Positions 27,901-34,989 of a stretch of 48,330 nucleotides of DNA are shown piece by piece; position 1 is the stretch's first letter, and the number at the start of each line of letters is the position of its first letter. The notes beneath the pieces were generated by a model, which saw nothing but the letters and a program-made list of their open reading frames with translations, searched no databases and was not told where the DNA came from. The DNA is taken from assembly GCA_002721815.1 (NCBI GenBank), contig PBLQ01000018.1, positions 1 to 48,330 on the forward strand, written 5' to 3'. The stretch is from Myxococcales bacterium. Its GTDB lineage: Bacteria; Myxococcota; UBA727; GCA-2721815. The position numbers and the translations under genes are program-made.

Positions 27901-28530
27901 CGTGGTGTCTTGCCATTGGCCCGCCGAGCACAACTGGACATAGGCCCCATCGTTATTAATGCCACAAGCCGTTTCGCCCAGCTGCATGGCCCCATCAGCA
28001 CAAGCGGTCACCGTTGTGCTCCCAGCATCTGCCTGAGGTACTTCCGTTGCGCCAGCGTCTGGCGGCACAGATGGAGAACCCAAACCGGCATCTAAAGTTG
28101 GGTTACTAACGTTCCCGGCATCCAATGGCGAAGCCATCACCCCGGCATCCGGTACTTCAGCGGGAAGAGGGCCGCCATCGGTGGATGCATCAGGGGTCAT
28201 CTGCCCGGCATCTGGAATTGTTACGGGCGTACTACCCGCATCAGAAGAAACAGGCGCCACGGTACCACTGCCGGCATCGACCGTGGGGGATGGAGGAGGC
28301 CCCACTTCGGTGCCAGCATCTGCTGCAGGGGCACCGCCGAGCAAAACACAATTATAGTTTTTGGGATCTTGAGGATCTTCCCAAGTGTATCCCGCTTCGC
28401 AGCGGCCACCGGCCCCTTGGGGCACACAGTGGTTTTCGATTTGACAGGGGTTTTCTTTGGAATCAGGACAGCCGGAGGAAAGGGCAAGGCCGATCAAGCC
28501 AAGGAACAAAAAGTTTTTGGTTGTATGCAT
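21964..28530 (-). CDS. Giant Rhs/YD-repeat lipoprotein
   Basis: The start is ATG 28530, five bases after AGGAG; GTG 28536 would overlap the ribosome site. The 2188-residue product has a lipoprotein signal (MHTTKNFLFLGLIGLALSSG|C), a DAG linker (about 45-175), two 'CADG..Q.G.TACG..N.G.Y.Q.C..GQW.DT..C' modules (about 180-255), a carboxypeptidase-regulatory-like beta-sandwich (about 310-395), the Rhs N-terminal region ('ESIPIVGTPYELSYQSDRG', about 640), NHL-like propeller repeats (about 870-1150), many YD repeats and a standard Rhs core ending 'GFRDYDPRSGRWTMRDPLLY...NLYRYVGNNPITFKDPLGLW'. The C-terminal tip (about 125 residues) is Gly-rich, beta-type and has only one Cys pair. It shows no nuclease or deaminase motif I can recognise. 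No immunity-type gene follows, since the downstream gene is convergent. A Rhs shell normally encapsulates a tip toxin or displays a surface domain. Confidence 0.92.
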   Translation of the reverse strand: MHTTKNFLFLGLIGLALSSGCPDSKENPCQIENHCVPQGAGGRCEAGYTWEDPQDPKNYNCVLLGGAPAADAGTEVGPPPSPTVDAGSGTVAPVSSDAGSTPVTIPDAGQMTPDASTDGGPLPAEVPDAGVMASPLDAGNVSNPTLDAGLGSPSVPPDAGATEVPQADAGSTTVTACADGAMQLGETACGINNDGAYVQLCSAGQWQDTTICSDSDVCVNGTTQMGPTVCGVQNGGTYRQECTNGQWADTDYCFDPDLVVTEVPNPSDIVEALPSEGIPTFYDQNSFLFNSDTPVQQGVNPEVFSEERMSVMKGYVYDEAGTALEGVKVEFPQNTEFGWTLTRTDGAYDIAINGGKDFLVRFSKEGYLDSSRRFTVDWRESRTNENVNLKALDVEVTTITLGNLSDAQVASGSLTSDERGTRQSRVIIPTGTTAQIIHSDGSVEDVGSLSIRSTEYTVGEDGPATMPGQLPPTSAYTYAMELSADEADAVDATSITFDPPIYHYVENFIGVPVGEPVPSGYYDKEKGYWVASENGLVIEILTVADGTVTLDADGDGIAEDAESESNLNITAEEKAQLASLYAPGETLWRVPIPHFTPWDCNYPAEYPSDAVTPGEGGAGADSNNNDPTKPDKEGPCECDGSIIQCETQSLRESIPIVGTPYELSYQSDRGVGANSRTVVTQLIGSSVPESLKTIKIRMEVAGVVEAASYTPSADLTHTWTWDGYDSFGRELKGVQDAIIEIEYVFEAVYTGTGGSTRDFGSFPSSDSSNWTVDRGEDSVGWVDTFNVQIGDIDYWRNDGVGLGGWSVTPHHIYDPGSGILHKGDGTYRPVVPLKWILRSAAGTGSSSSSSSTGSGLATETHMNAPGKIAILEDGSFYIATNASSPYRLKYVDADGYMSNIEPVDNAGDLCADNYRNVEGLAYDGNRNLYFTIDTSNWGLLCRFDLDTNKIHHVAGQLAASSNCETGSAENVALGKYLGDVEMGPDGSIYFSDYSSDCVRRVGLDGTVERIAGGGSSTPADGLDARNVRLDTPRGLHITDSGEIYIADNGNRAIYRVGPDGAFTVMATSGIGWPLDVTVSDSGTLYIVSGDDHVYSVSTEDEKEVIMGGTGVWAEFGSATNVNTQNLTDIVLRPDHTDGVPQILVAGAGSGSFFGHRVYLLGQFSTKFTNGEYVVPAKDGLHYYVFNKNGIHISTYHLLTEAKVYDFGYDEDGRLTTITDAYGLTTTFGHDGDGHLSQIQSHFGQTTTLTTNVDGMVGTLTTPGGRISSFTYVRETSLASYANANNETHLYEYDDVGRLVSDTLPNGGEIVLEREETETSYTVTKTSPEGLDTVFQYQATGESSGVKTVTYPNGDQYIYRYFDDGSRSFEKPSGTVVSIEQAPDPRFGMQLPYVSEQTTTYPSGEILSVEVDRELDIPDVTNLLYVATWTDITTVEDVRDFSRIQSMDNKTWVLESAGGRRLTKTFNDKGRLESVVHDSDITSSDDVNQTLNLTYDETNGFLTRMENAQNSFDYTHDAKGRVQTRTDAAGNVLTYGYDDDNNLISVLLNDEATSFQFEHDNEGVLSKVIMPSGPENDVTHGFDGQIESFTPPGASQGYAWSYGLDRRIETVTAISGKQIAYSWNQDRLSGYDSADEVASFTFGEVEVEGEKDTFSIVPKAGGSESASQSITQDGNRWVRSVGSGATEFDVSYTYNEFGEIVTESFSSGDDIYTKTREYDSDGLIITENGLTQDRKGPFGRPLSLVNADESFTQVYVYDEDGHLTGKALELNGATVYDMDVSYNIAGFVGTKNETLDSETESRAYTYSDRGALLGVDLNSADEEDFSYDSHGNRVVANTENASYDNQDRVTSVGDWTYAFDVDGAMTSRTDGATTESFVYSMRGTLLSANSGSYSVDYSHDAFGRLIKRASATNTLEYFYLNPTKGYQLTAYRSDAEDLVELIYDGNNHLISLIQGGNIYYVATDHLGTPRAVFDDAGTLVKEITYTAFGEIVSDTNANFVLPVGFAGGLSDVDTGLVRFGFRDYDPRSGRWTMRDPLLYASNEVNLYRYVGNNPITFKDPLGLWTFSIGVSLSGFLGPISGNFGGGIVFGQDDNGDWQLGFYATEGVGVGTGGDVDASFDFGFSTNDCICDVGGQSVNWGGGGGALGHGSFDVGHSVDGADPVITGSIGVGVGGGGGVSYNDTSVYRLF

Positions 28531-29034
28531 GGTCACTCCTGTTGGGTTCGAATTTACCCAAAAAGAGTTTCATGCTGCAACGTTCGCGTCGTTTTAAATC
28601 ACGGTGTTTTGGCGAAAACCGAACGGCGCGCCCAGAAAATTTGTACTCACCGACCCAAAGTACATTGGCCTCAAATGCCATTTCACTGGGCCAAAACAAA
28701 CCCTTTTCACCAAGATTCGTACCAAAAACATCTTCATCTGTGGCCTCAAAAAAACATCAGGCACCTCACCAGCCATGGCCCCACCTTTGTCCTGGAGGCA
28801 CCGGTGACCATTTTGAGAGTCCACTTACTCCACGGGCGGGTATCATAAAATCGGCCGTGCCGTGATTCACCTGGACAAAGAGCGGCACAGCCCACAAGGC
28901 TTATGATGCCCATCATCACCGGGCCCAACTTGACGCGTACTCGAATCATGACAGCTTCCCCCAGCGCTTTTCATTCGATGCTTTCTTCTATAACATGAGC
29001 GTCTTCACATCGAAAAAGAGCCTGTTTTTCCACC
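28531..29034. other. Gene-poor stretch containing a decayed gene fragment
   Basis: Apart from the Rhs ribosome site (AGGAG just upstream of 28530) and the fragment at 28817-28906, I find no credible gene. A 67-codon frame at 28604-28807 has no recognisable motif or ribosome site. The promoters of the Rhs gene and the GreA-like gene should lie here, but no clear hexamers were found. Confidence 0.6.
28817..28906 (+). pseudogene. Decayed partial copy of the GreA-like gene
   Basis: In frame from 28817 the sequence reads E-STYSTGGYHKIGRAVIHL-DKERH and hits a stop at 28904. It aligns without gaps to residues of the intact gene 300 bases downstream (E-TKGSAGDKHETGRAMIHL-EKEQH), 13 of 24 identical by eye. 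At DNA level 28844-28888 matches about 38 of 45 bases. A TGA at 28814 ends the frame upstream, and no start or flanking domains are present. This is a remnant of a tandem duplication or of a related gene. Confidence 0.7.
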
Positions 29035-29487
29035 ATGTCTTTAATCAAAGAACAACTATTCAAACACTGCCAAGCCACCGTTCACGAACAAATTGACGGG
29101 GCCAAGCGCGGTATTGATGCCGCCGATGAAGCGGTGAAGAGTGAAACCAAGGGCTCCGCGGGTGATAAACACGAAACCGGCCGTGCCATGATTCACCTGG
29201 AAAAAGAACAGCACATTCGCCGTCTCAACGAGGCGCTGGCCAATGAACGCGTACTGAGCAACATCGATCCAACCCAGCCTTGCCAGGAGGTCACGGAAGG
29301 GGCCGCCGTACATACCTCGACAGGCAATTATTATTTTGCCATCAGCGCAGGACAATTGAATATCAAAGGGCAGACGTACACGACTGTCTCTCTATCTTCA
29401 CCTCTTGGTGAAGAATTGGAAGGTTGTGTAAAGGGAGAAACCATTTCGTTTCGCGGTAAAGAATTCAAAATCATCCGGGTTTTTTGA
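29035..29487 (+). CDS. GreA/GreB-like 150-residue protein
   Basis: The 150-residue product has an N-terminal helical coiled-coil half ('IKEQLFKHCQATVHEQIDGAKRGIDAADEAVKSE') with the family signature 'ETKGSAGDKHETGRAMIHLEKE', and a C-terminal beta domain ('AAVHTSTGNYYFAISAGQLNIKGQTYTTVSLSSPLGEELEGCVKGETISFRGKEFKIIRV') like the C-terminal domain of GreA/GreB. Similar proteins are common in Bacteroidetes, where they are often mislabelled 3-oxoacyl-ACP synthase. They lack catalytic thiolase motifs and are too short for that activity. A role at RNA polymerase is plausible but unproven. A decayed partial copy lies upstream. Confidence 0.82.
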   Translation: MSLIKEQLFKHCQATVHEQIDGAKRGIDAADEAVKSETKGSAGDKHETGRAMIHLEKEQHIRRLNEALANERVLSNIDPTQPCQEVTEGAAVHTSTGNYYFAISAGQLNIKGQTYTTVSLSSPLGEELEGCVKGETISFRGKEFKIIRVF

Positions 29488-29775
29488 TGGGGGAGGTCCC
29501 TTTACCCAATAAGGCGATGCCGGATCAAAATGATCCACCCTCCGCTTGAAAACTGTCTTCGGCGCAGGCTGCCTTATTTGGAATGGTGTGACTGTCGTCT
29601 GGCTTGGGACAATGAATCGTTCGGCTCTATTTCGTCGGTGGCCAACAACAAAGACAGTTAAATCAATTTTAGAATTAGATCACTTGAAAGGGTCATGGTT
29701 TTCCCCGGGTTTTCAGTGACCCCAAAAGTATGATGGGTTTAAGCCCAATTAAAAAATTGATCGGTATAAATTAAC
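29488..29775. other. Noncoding stretch before the tRNA pair
   Basis: No established gene is visible. A 43-codon frame (29530-29661, starting MIHPPLENCL) has no ribosome site and no recognised motif, so I leave it unannotated. Nothing else of note. Confidence 0.5.
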
Positions 29776-29805
29776 GAAAGCCCCTCGCAAAAACGAGAGG
29801 CTTTC
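29776..29805 (-). terminator. Rho-independent terminator of the tRNA pair
   Basis: On the minus strand GAAAGCCTCTCG pairs with CGAGGGGCTTTC (12 bp, one G-T pair) around a short loop and is followed by a T-rich stretch. It sits directly after the tRNA-Arg 3' end. Confidence 0.8.
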
Positions 29806-29882
29806 TGGCGCGCCCGGAATGATTCGAACACTCGACCCCCGGAACCGAAGTCCGGTGCTCTATCCAGCTGAGCTACGGACGC
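29806..29882 (-). tRNA. tRNA-Arg (anticodon TCG)
   Basis: A full cloverleaf is visible on the minus strand: acceptor GCGTCCG with CGGGCGC, D arm AGCTCAGCTGGATAGAGC, anticodon stem CCGGA/TCCGG with loop CTTCGGT (anticodon TCG), T arm with GTTCGAATC, discriminator G and an encoded CCA. It reads Arg CGN codons. Length 77 with CCA. Confidence 0.93.
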
Positions 29883-29891
29883 AAAAACAAA

Positions 29892-29909
29892 CGCCTGTAA
29901 AAACAGGCG
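29892..29909 (-). terminator. Hairpin between the two tRNAs
   Basis: The perfect 6-bp stem CGCCTG/CAGGCG encloses TAAAAA. On the minus strand it lies between tRNA-His and tRNA-Arg and is followed by TTTGTTTTTG. It may be a weak terminator or a processing site. Confidence 0.5.
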
Positions 29910-29918
29910 AAAGTTAAA

Positions 29919-29994
29919 TGGGGTGAGCGACGGGACTCGAACCCGCGACAACCGGTACCACAAACCAGGGCTCTACCAACTGAGCTACGCCCAC
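29919..29994 (-). tRNA. tRNA-His (anticodon GTG)
   Basis: Cloverleaf on the minus strand: acceptor GTGGGCG with CGCTCAC, D arm GCTCAGTTGGTAGAGC, anticodon stem CTGGT/ACCGG with loop TTGTGGT (anticodon GTG), T arm GCGGGTTCGAGTCCCGT, discriminator C and encoded CCA. The base before position 1 is G, which provides the G-1:C73 pair that histidyl-tRNA synthetase needs. Confidence 0.93.
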
Positions 29995-30086
29995 CACACT
30001 CCCGAAGGGTTCTCTATTTGGGCAAATTACCACAAAAAGGCAAGAGCCTTCGGCGAAAAAGGATGGGAATTAGTAATTTGAGGGCC

Positions 30087-30590
30087 TTATTGGGCCAAAT
30101 ACTTTTCGATTTTGGCGACCAAATCGGGGTCGTCGCCCTCAATTTCTGAAGCAAACCGAGCCACAACCTTGCCATCTTGGCGCACCAAGAATTTCTCAAA
30201 GTTCCATTTGATGTCTTTGTGGGCCCCTACAGGGGATTCCGCCAAGTAATCATACAGGCTGGACCGCCCCTCACCATTCACGTCCTGCTTTTCAAGCAAA
30301 GGAAAGGTAACGCCATAATTGACGCTGCAAAACTCGGAAATCTCGGCGGGGCTGCCCGGCTCTTGGCCACCAAACTGGTTGCAGGGGACGCCCAAAACAG
30401 TAAATCCCTTGCCCCCATAAGAGGCTTGCAAGTCCTGTAAGCCGCTGTATTGTTTGGTGAAGCCGCATTTACTGGCCACGTTTACCAACAAAATAAGCTT
30501 ATCGGCCAACGCCTCATTGGGCAAAGGCTCACCGTTTAATCCGTTGAGCTCAAAACTTGAAAGAGGTTTGCGTTCGGTGGCTGCGTTCAT
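30087..30590 (-). CDS. Glutathione peroxidase family thiol peroxidase
   Basis: This encodes a 167-residue cytoplasmic enzyme that reduces hydrogen peroxide and organic peroxides. The catalytic tetrad is in place: Cys42 (NVASKCGFT), Gln76 (NQFGGQEPG), Trp129 and Asn130 (WNFEKFLV). A second Cys (Cys88, EFCSVNYG) is in the position of the resolving Cys of the bacterial and plant-type enzymes that use thioredoxin rather than glutathione. Related enzymes are E. coli BtuE and Bacillus BsaA. No signal peptide. Monocistronic by context: the tRNAs lie downstream on the same strand. Confidence 0.95.
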   Translation of the reverse strand: MNAATERKPLSSFELNGLNGEPLPNEALADKLILLVNVASKCGFTKQYSGLQDLQASYGGKGFTVLGVPCNQFGGQEPGSPAEISEFCSVNYGVTFPLLEKQDVNGEGRSSLYDYLAESPVGAHKDIKWNFEKFLVRQDGKVVARFASEIEGDDPDLVAKIEKYLAQ

Positions 30591-30692
30591 GCGTTTTAAC
30601 TCCCCAAAGCTGTTGAAAGGCGTATCTTACCCTCAAACTTGGGAAGGACCTTAGCGAGCAGATCAGATCTGAAAAGGGGTGTTTTACCGATT

Positions 30693-31478
30693 TTAACGCA
30701 GAGCGCTAATGCTTTGGGCCCCAAAGACCTTCCCGTTGTGCCCATGGCCACTCAAATCGGGCAGCTCTGACGCTTCATCCAATACAAAATCCCAAAAGGC
30801 GATGGAGGTCTCATTGGGCGACAAGTGGGCATCTGGCTCAAAGCTTTCGCGGTAAAGAACCGCGCCATTGAGATGAAGCTCGTCAATGGCACCAGAGAAA
30901 TGGTCGTGAACCCCATGGAACAACAAGACCCGCTCGGCCGCACCAATGAGTAAATCGTCGTCGTGGGCGGGCCCTTTATGAGTGTAATCACATTCTTCCG
31001 TCAGCACCCCATTGAGAAAGAAAGCTTTGTGCCCTTCTTCTGCACCAGAAGATTCAAGGGTCATGGCCACGTGCTGCCATGTGTGCAATTCGGGCAAATC
31101 CGTGACCATCCAAGCGCAAGCGTCTTCGGCAGAGCCGGTGGCCCACACCAAACCTGCCCCGGGCTGCACCCAAAGCATATAATCGGTTTGCGCGGGGTCC
31201 AAAGTCCACCGCTTCGAAATTACCGCGCCCGCAATTTCGGCATCAATGCGAATCCAACCTTCGATGGTCAGTGCCTTGTTGGTCCCAGTCCCCAGCTCTA
31301 AATCAGCCGAAGAAGTCACCTCCACAGCATCCCTTTCGGACGCTACAAACAACAAAGCCCCGGTTTCTCCGGAAGACCCTTCAGCCTGGCGGTCATCGGG
31401 ATCTGGACCCAAAACACAAGCAGCCAAGGCAAACCCAAGGACGCATGTGGTTATGGTTCTAATACTCCAAAGAAACAA
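30693..31478 (-). CDS. Lipoprotein with LamG/concanavalin-like domain
   Basis: The start is TTG 31478 with GAGG five bases upstream; the product begins FLWSIRTITTCVLGFALAA|C, a lipoprotein signal. The mature part is a single jelly-roll domain of the laminin-G/concanavalin superfamily type ('ALTIEGWIRIDAEIAGAVISK', 'WQHVAMTLESSG', 'KAFFLNGVLTEECDYTH', 'LLIGAAERV...HFSGAIDELHLNGAVLYRESF', 'IAFWDFVLDEA'). Such domains bind glycans or proteins at the surface. This one lacks the DAG linker found in most lipoproteins of the window. Confidence 0.85.
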   Translation of the reverse strand: MFLWSIRTITTCVLGFALAACVLGPDPDDRQAEGSSGETGALLFVASERDAVEVTSSADLELGTGTNKALTIEGWIRIDAEIAGAVISKRWTLDPAQTDYMLWVQPGAGLVWATGSAEDACAWMVTDLPELHTWQHVAMTLESSGAEEGHKAFFLNGVLTEECDYTHKGPAHDDDLLIGAAERVLLFHGVHDHFSGAIDELHLNGAVLYRESFEPDAHLSPNETSIAFWDFVLDEASELPDLSGHGHNGKVFGAQSISALR

Positions 31479-31537
31479 TCGGTCCTCAACTCAAAGTGGT
31501 GTCCGTTAAACCGCGCCGACCTCAAGACGTGAAAAGA

Positions 31538-32242
31538 TTAATTGGCATCTTTTTTCTTGAAAACCCAAACCCAGCAATCCGCCCAGGCCAAAGGTGATGT
31601 GACCGCTTTAATGACGTCATACACCAATCGCTTGTACATTTTTTTCGGTCTCGGACCGACATGGAAAATATGGGCAAGCTCGAACCCTTTTGCAGCGGCG
31701 CTCTTTTGTAAAACACGGGTGGCCGACTCTGGATTCACCAACCAAAGGTGTCGGTGACCACCATCCGTGTTTACCATTTGTAATCCATGACAAGGAATGT
31801 CCTTGCCCCGTACAAAACCAGCACGAATTCTAAAATTGAATTCATTCGGAAGGCTCACCACCACGTATTTTTTGGCCCATTCCATGGCGGTCTCGAAATA
31901 GGGAACAAATCCGAGAGTATGCTCCAACACATCGAACAACAATACAGCATCCGCTTCCTCTTTCACAAAATCAAAAGAAGACTGCTCCACCGGGTGGTAG
32001 GTAATGTCAGGGTTATCAGCCTCATCGTAAATGCCAGCATTGGCATCGTAACCCGCATAGTTGATATGGGCGGATAAGTTTTGCTGAACAACGCCATCTG
32101 CACACCCAATATCGATCACGGAATCAATATCTAATTTTTGAACAATGTTTTGGGCGTAGAAAGCAGCCAATCGAAAAGATGGCCCACCCTCAAAAAAGAG
32201 CCGATGGCACTCGTGATCTTGGGAGGTATGCTGAGCTTTCAT
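31538..32242 (-). CDS. Class I SAM-dependent methyltransferase
   Basis: The start is ATG 32242 behind GGAAAGG; the TTG at 32257 overlaps that site. A Rossmann-type methyltransferase domain has motif I VIDIGCADG, 'YAGYDANA' (acidic end of strand 2), 'ADAVLLFDVLEHT' (motif IV region) and 'KYVVVSLPNEFNFRIRAGF'. The C-terminal part ('GGHRHLWLVNPES', 'KKMYKRLVYDVIKA') resembles the methyltransferase_11/23 type seen with glycan or lipid modification genes. The substrate is unknown. No neighbour points to a pathway. Confidence 0.82.
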   Translation of the reverse strand: MKAQHTSQDHECHRLFFEGGPSFRLAAFYAQNIVQKLDIDSVIDIGCADGVVQQNLSAHINYAGYDANAGIYDEADNPDITYHPVEQSSFDFVKEEADAVLLFDVLEHTLGFVPYFETAMEWAKKYVVVSLPNEFNFRIRAGFVRGKDIPCHGLQMVNTDGGHRHLWLVNPESATRVLQKSAAAKGFELAHIFHVGPRPKKMYKRLVYDVIKAVTSPLAWADCWVWVFKKKDAN

Positions 32243-32414
32243 GTTGGGCCTTTCCAAAAAAGTGTTCTGGCAAAGCCTATAGAGAAAAACAGGCCAACCG
32301 TAAAGGCAGGTTCTTGGGCCAGACCCTCAATTACGGCTGATAAAGAGCCCTCTAAACGCCTAATTGGGCATAAAAATTCAACGCCTTAAAAATACGGCCG
32401 TCACGCAGCGCTGT

Positions 32415-33830
32415 TTACAGGGGGGTTCGCGTTCCGTACATCACCAAAACACACATCTCGTCGTTGGTCCCTTCCCCAAAATAGATGGGAGACGTGTCTG
32501 CAGATGTGTTGTAGACACACGTAATTTTGAGTTCCTCACCGGGTAACAGCGGCACACTCTCGGAATAAAAATAGAACCATTGCCAATTGAAATCCCAATA
32601 AGGCACATCGTTAATGCAGGTGGTGGTTCCGTCTGCCGCAACGATCTCCGTTCTCATGGTGACGCCGCGCTGGTGCATGTGTGGCACCAAACCCCAAAAA
32701 TTTACTTGGTGGGTGCCCGAGGTCATAAATTCTGTATCCACAGTATACGAGTGACTCACCTCACTCTGTCCCGGCGCAAGATTGAGTTCGCTATCACTCA
32801 CCAGTCGCATGTAACCTTCATTGCTGACCGTGTTTTCAAGTTTTAATTTCAAGGCCGTCTTATCGCTTTGGTCGTCGTCGACAAAGTTATAATGGAGTTG
32901 CATCACCATTTTATGATTGGGCTCTATTTGGATCCCTGAATTATCAGGAAACACCACCGCCCCTGTTCCAGGCGCCCAACCACCCACAAGCTCGTAATCC
33001 TCTTCGGGAAGACCGGGGCCGCCAAAGCAAGTATAGCCCTCACCCGCTTCCGCGGCGGCCTTTTGAGCTGCCAATGTATCGCCAGCGACGGTTGTCATAC
33101 GGTAAAGCAGCACATGGTGGACGATATTGATGTTGCCTGGCACCACTTCAAAACCGGTCAAATATTTCGTGGTCGCAATCTCAGGATCGACCACAAAGCA
33201 CCGATAATCGTCTCGCTCGAAATCATCACTCCCTGAGGGAAAATAATCATTGGTCATCGAAACAGTGGTGGTTGGTTCTTCTAAAGAGGCCAAACTCGGT
33301 GGCTCATGACTTTCTTCCGTGGGAATGCCCTCAGGCGCGCCGTCGTCCGCCCAGGTACCCAACAGCTCGATTTCTTCTTCAGTGAGCCAAAGCGCATCAC
33401 GGTACGAACCACAAGAACCCGAATTGTCTGCATACCAAGGTGGCATGAGTCGGTTCTCTGTATAAAACTTGATGGTGGAAGCGAGCGGCGCCGCTGCCGC
33501 AAAAGTATCGAGCGGCGTCTCGGAGCGCACCCCGCCTTGCCGGTGACAAGTGACACAATTCTGCGCCAAAATGGGTGCGATTTGAGCATTATAAGTCACT
33601 GTGGTCGGCAAAGCGCTGCCCCCATCAGTGGGGGACGAAGTGGGCGGATTTGTATTGCCACCGTCTGCGGGCGGAGACGGGGGCTCAGACGGAGGCGATT
33701 CCGATCCGCCATCGACTGCCAAAGGCTGACTGGGGGGCTCCGGTGGCGATGGCTCGGAGGGCGTGTCGTTTTCAGGGCAAGCCGCCAACACGAAGAAGCA
33801 AATAAAGGAAAATAGGTACTTGGTACGCAT
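32415..33830 (-). CDS. Cytochrome c / copper type II monooxygenase-like lipoprotein
   Basis: The start is ATG 33830 (GAGGA upstream). The 471-residue product has a lipoprotein signal with lipobox Cys18 (FFVLAA|C) and a Pro/Ser/DGG-rich linker to about residue 75. It then has a c-type haem motif CVTCH (Cys92, Cys95, His96) and a domain like peptidylglycine alpha-hydroxylating or dopamine beta-monooxygenase. Copper ligands are conserved in position and spacing: His238/His239 and His313 for one copper, His384/His386 (PHMHQRG) and Met459 for the other. The spacing (75, 71, 2, 73) resembles that of mammalian PHM. It likely oxidises a substrate outside the cell with electrons from the haem; the substrate is unknown. 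Confidence 0.85.
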   Translation of the reverse strand: MRTKYLFSFICFFVLAACPENDTPSEPSPPEPPSQPLAVDGGSESPPSEPPSPPADGGNTNPPTSSPTDGGSALPTTVTYNAQIAPILAQNCVTCHRQGGVRSETPLDTFAAAAPLASTIKFYTENRLMPPWYADNSGSCGSYRDALWLTEEEIELLGTWADDGAPEGIPTEESHEPPSLASLEEPTTTVSMTNDYFPSGSDDFERDDYRCFVVDPEIATTKYLTGFEVVPGNINIVHHVLLYRMTTVAGDTLAAQKAAAEAGEGYTCFGGPGLPEEDYELVGGWAPGTGAVVFPDNSGIQIEPNHKMVMQLHYNFVDDDQSDKTALKLKLENTVSNEGYMRLVSDSELNLAPGQSEVSHSYTVDTEFMTSGTHQVNFWGLVPHMHQRGVTMRTEIVAADGTTTCINDVPYWDFNWQWFYFYSESVPLLPGEELKITCVYNTSADTSPIYFGEGTNDEMCVLVMYGTRTPL

Positions 33831-34003
33831 AAAAAGTGTCCTCGAAACAGCAAAAAATGAGGCCCATCCAACAAACACCGCGGGGCTCTCAGGACAGTAC
33901 CGTTAAATCATGCACCGAGATGCTGAAAAGTTCCAGGGGTGTGCCTTGTGCAGCTTTATTCAGTGTGCCACATGAAGGGTCGATCTTTCAAGGAGTTGGC
34001 AGC

Positions 34004-34909
34004 ATGGCCCCGAGAACCGAAGTAGAAAACTGGCAAGGACACGTGGTCAGTACCGAAAAAAACCAACGATACCGAAAACTCGTTCGCACCATGATGCGAA
34101 CCATCAACGATTATGATCTGATTTTACCGGGCGACAAAATCCTGGTGGCCATTTCAGGTGGTAAAGACAGTTACACCCTTTTGGATATCTTATGGCGTGC
34201 CCAACAAAGAGCGCCTTTTGACTTTGAAATCGTGGCTGTTCATCTCGACCAAGTACAGCCCGGTTACGACGGCAAAAGCTTACAAGGCTGGCTCGAAAAT
34301 TTTGGTGCCCCTTTCGAGATTATTCGCGAAGACACCTACAAAGTGGTCACCCAACACGTGGAAGCGGGCAAGACCTATTGCTCTTTGTGTTCCCGGTTGC
34401 GCCGCGGCATCTTGTACTCCACCGCCGCCCGTCTCAATTGCAATAAAATCGCACTGGGGCACCACTTGGATGACAGCCTCGAAACCCTCATGCTCAACCT
34501 GTTTTTTGGAGGCAAGCTCCAAGCCATGCCAGCCAAGTACACCACCGACGATGGGCAATTTGAGGTGATCCGCCCCCTGATCGAAGCCAAGGAAGCCGAT
34601 ATTGCCGCCCACGCTCAAAAAGCCGGCTATCCCATTATTCCTTGTAACCTGTGTGGCAGCCAAGACGGGCTCAAACGGCAAAAAATGAAGGAAATGCTGA
34701 ACGATCTCCAGGATTTAAACCCCAACATCAAGTCGGTCATGCGAAATGCACTCAAAAATGTCCGGCCGTCACACCTGCTAGACAAAGAAGTCATGTCGGT
34801 CTGGCAAGAGCGGCCTGAAGGCCTCCGCCCCAACCTTCCCTCAGGGCGTACCAGCTGGGAAAATCAGCCTGAAATTGTGGCCCGCAACACCCTGCCTATC
34901 TTACCGTAA
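34004..34909 (+). CDS. ttcA: tRNA 2-thiocytidine biosynthesis protein TtcA
   Basis: I start at ATG 34004, eight bases after AAGGAG; the frame is open upstream to 33836 but that part is not family-like. The protein (301 residues) adds sulfur to C32 of tRNA. PP-loop ATPase motif SGGKDSY is at 51-57. The 'C-SLC-SRLRRG' and 'CNLCGSQ' Cys pairs bind the 4Fe-4S cluster of the TtcA family. 'LGHHLDDSLETLMLNLFFGG' is the signature after strand 4. The C-terminal extension after 'LLDKEV' is short. Divergent from the cytochrome/copper lipoprotein gene. Confidence 0.93.
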   Translation: MAPRTEVENWQGHVVSTEKNQRYRKLVRTMMRTINDYDLILPGDKILVAISGGKDSYTLLDILWRAQQRAPFDFEIVAVHLDQVQPGYDGKSLQGWLENFGAPFEIIREDTYKVVTQHVEAGKTYCSLCSRLRRGILYSTAARLNCNKIALGHHLDDSLETLMLNLFFGGKLQAMPAKYTTDDGQFEVIRPLIEAKEADIAAHAQKAGYPIIPCNLCGSQDGLKRQKMKEMLNDLQDLNPNIKSVMRNALKNVRPSHLLDKEVMSVWQERPEGLRPNLPSGRTSWENQPEIVARNTLPILP

Positions 34910-34989
34910 AAACAGCAAAACGCTTTCGCATCCCAATGCGATTTCGGCTAAGCTTGGAGGGTGAAAACCGTCCTGCCCTTTGAGTGGCC

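Noticed and set aside
28125-28865. 246-codon frame on the plus strand
   Set aside because: Half of it is antisense to the Rhs DAG linker, and it has no motif or ribosome site. The other half runs across a gene-poor region, ends within the fragment at 28817-28906 and uses a different frame from it.
29035-29487. 3-oxoacyl-ACP synthase
   Set aside because: Related database entries carry this name, but the 150-residue protein has no thiolase-fold or catalytic Cys motif and looks GreA-like.
29530-29661. 43-codon frame before the tRNA pair
   Set aside because: No ribosome site, no motif, and composition does not set it apart from noncoding sequence.
34926-34945. Terminator after ttcA
   Set aside because: The TCGCAT/ATGCGA hairpin has only 6 bp and three T, too weak to call.
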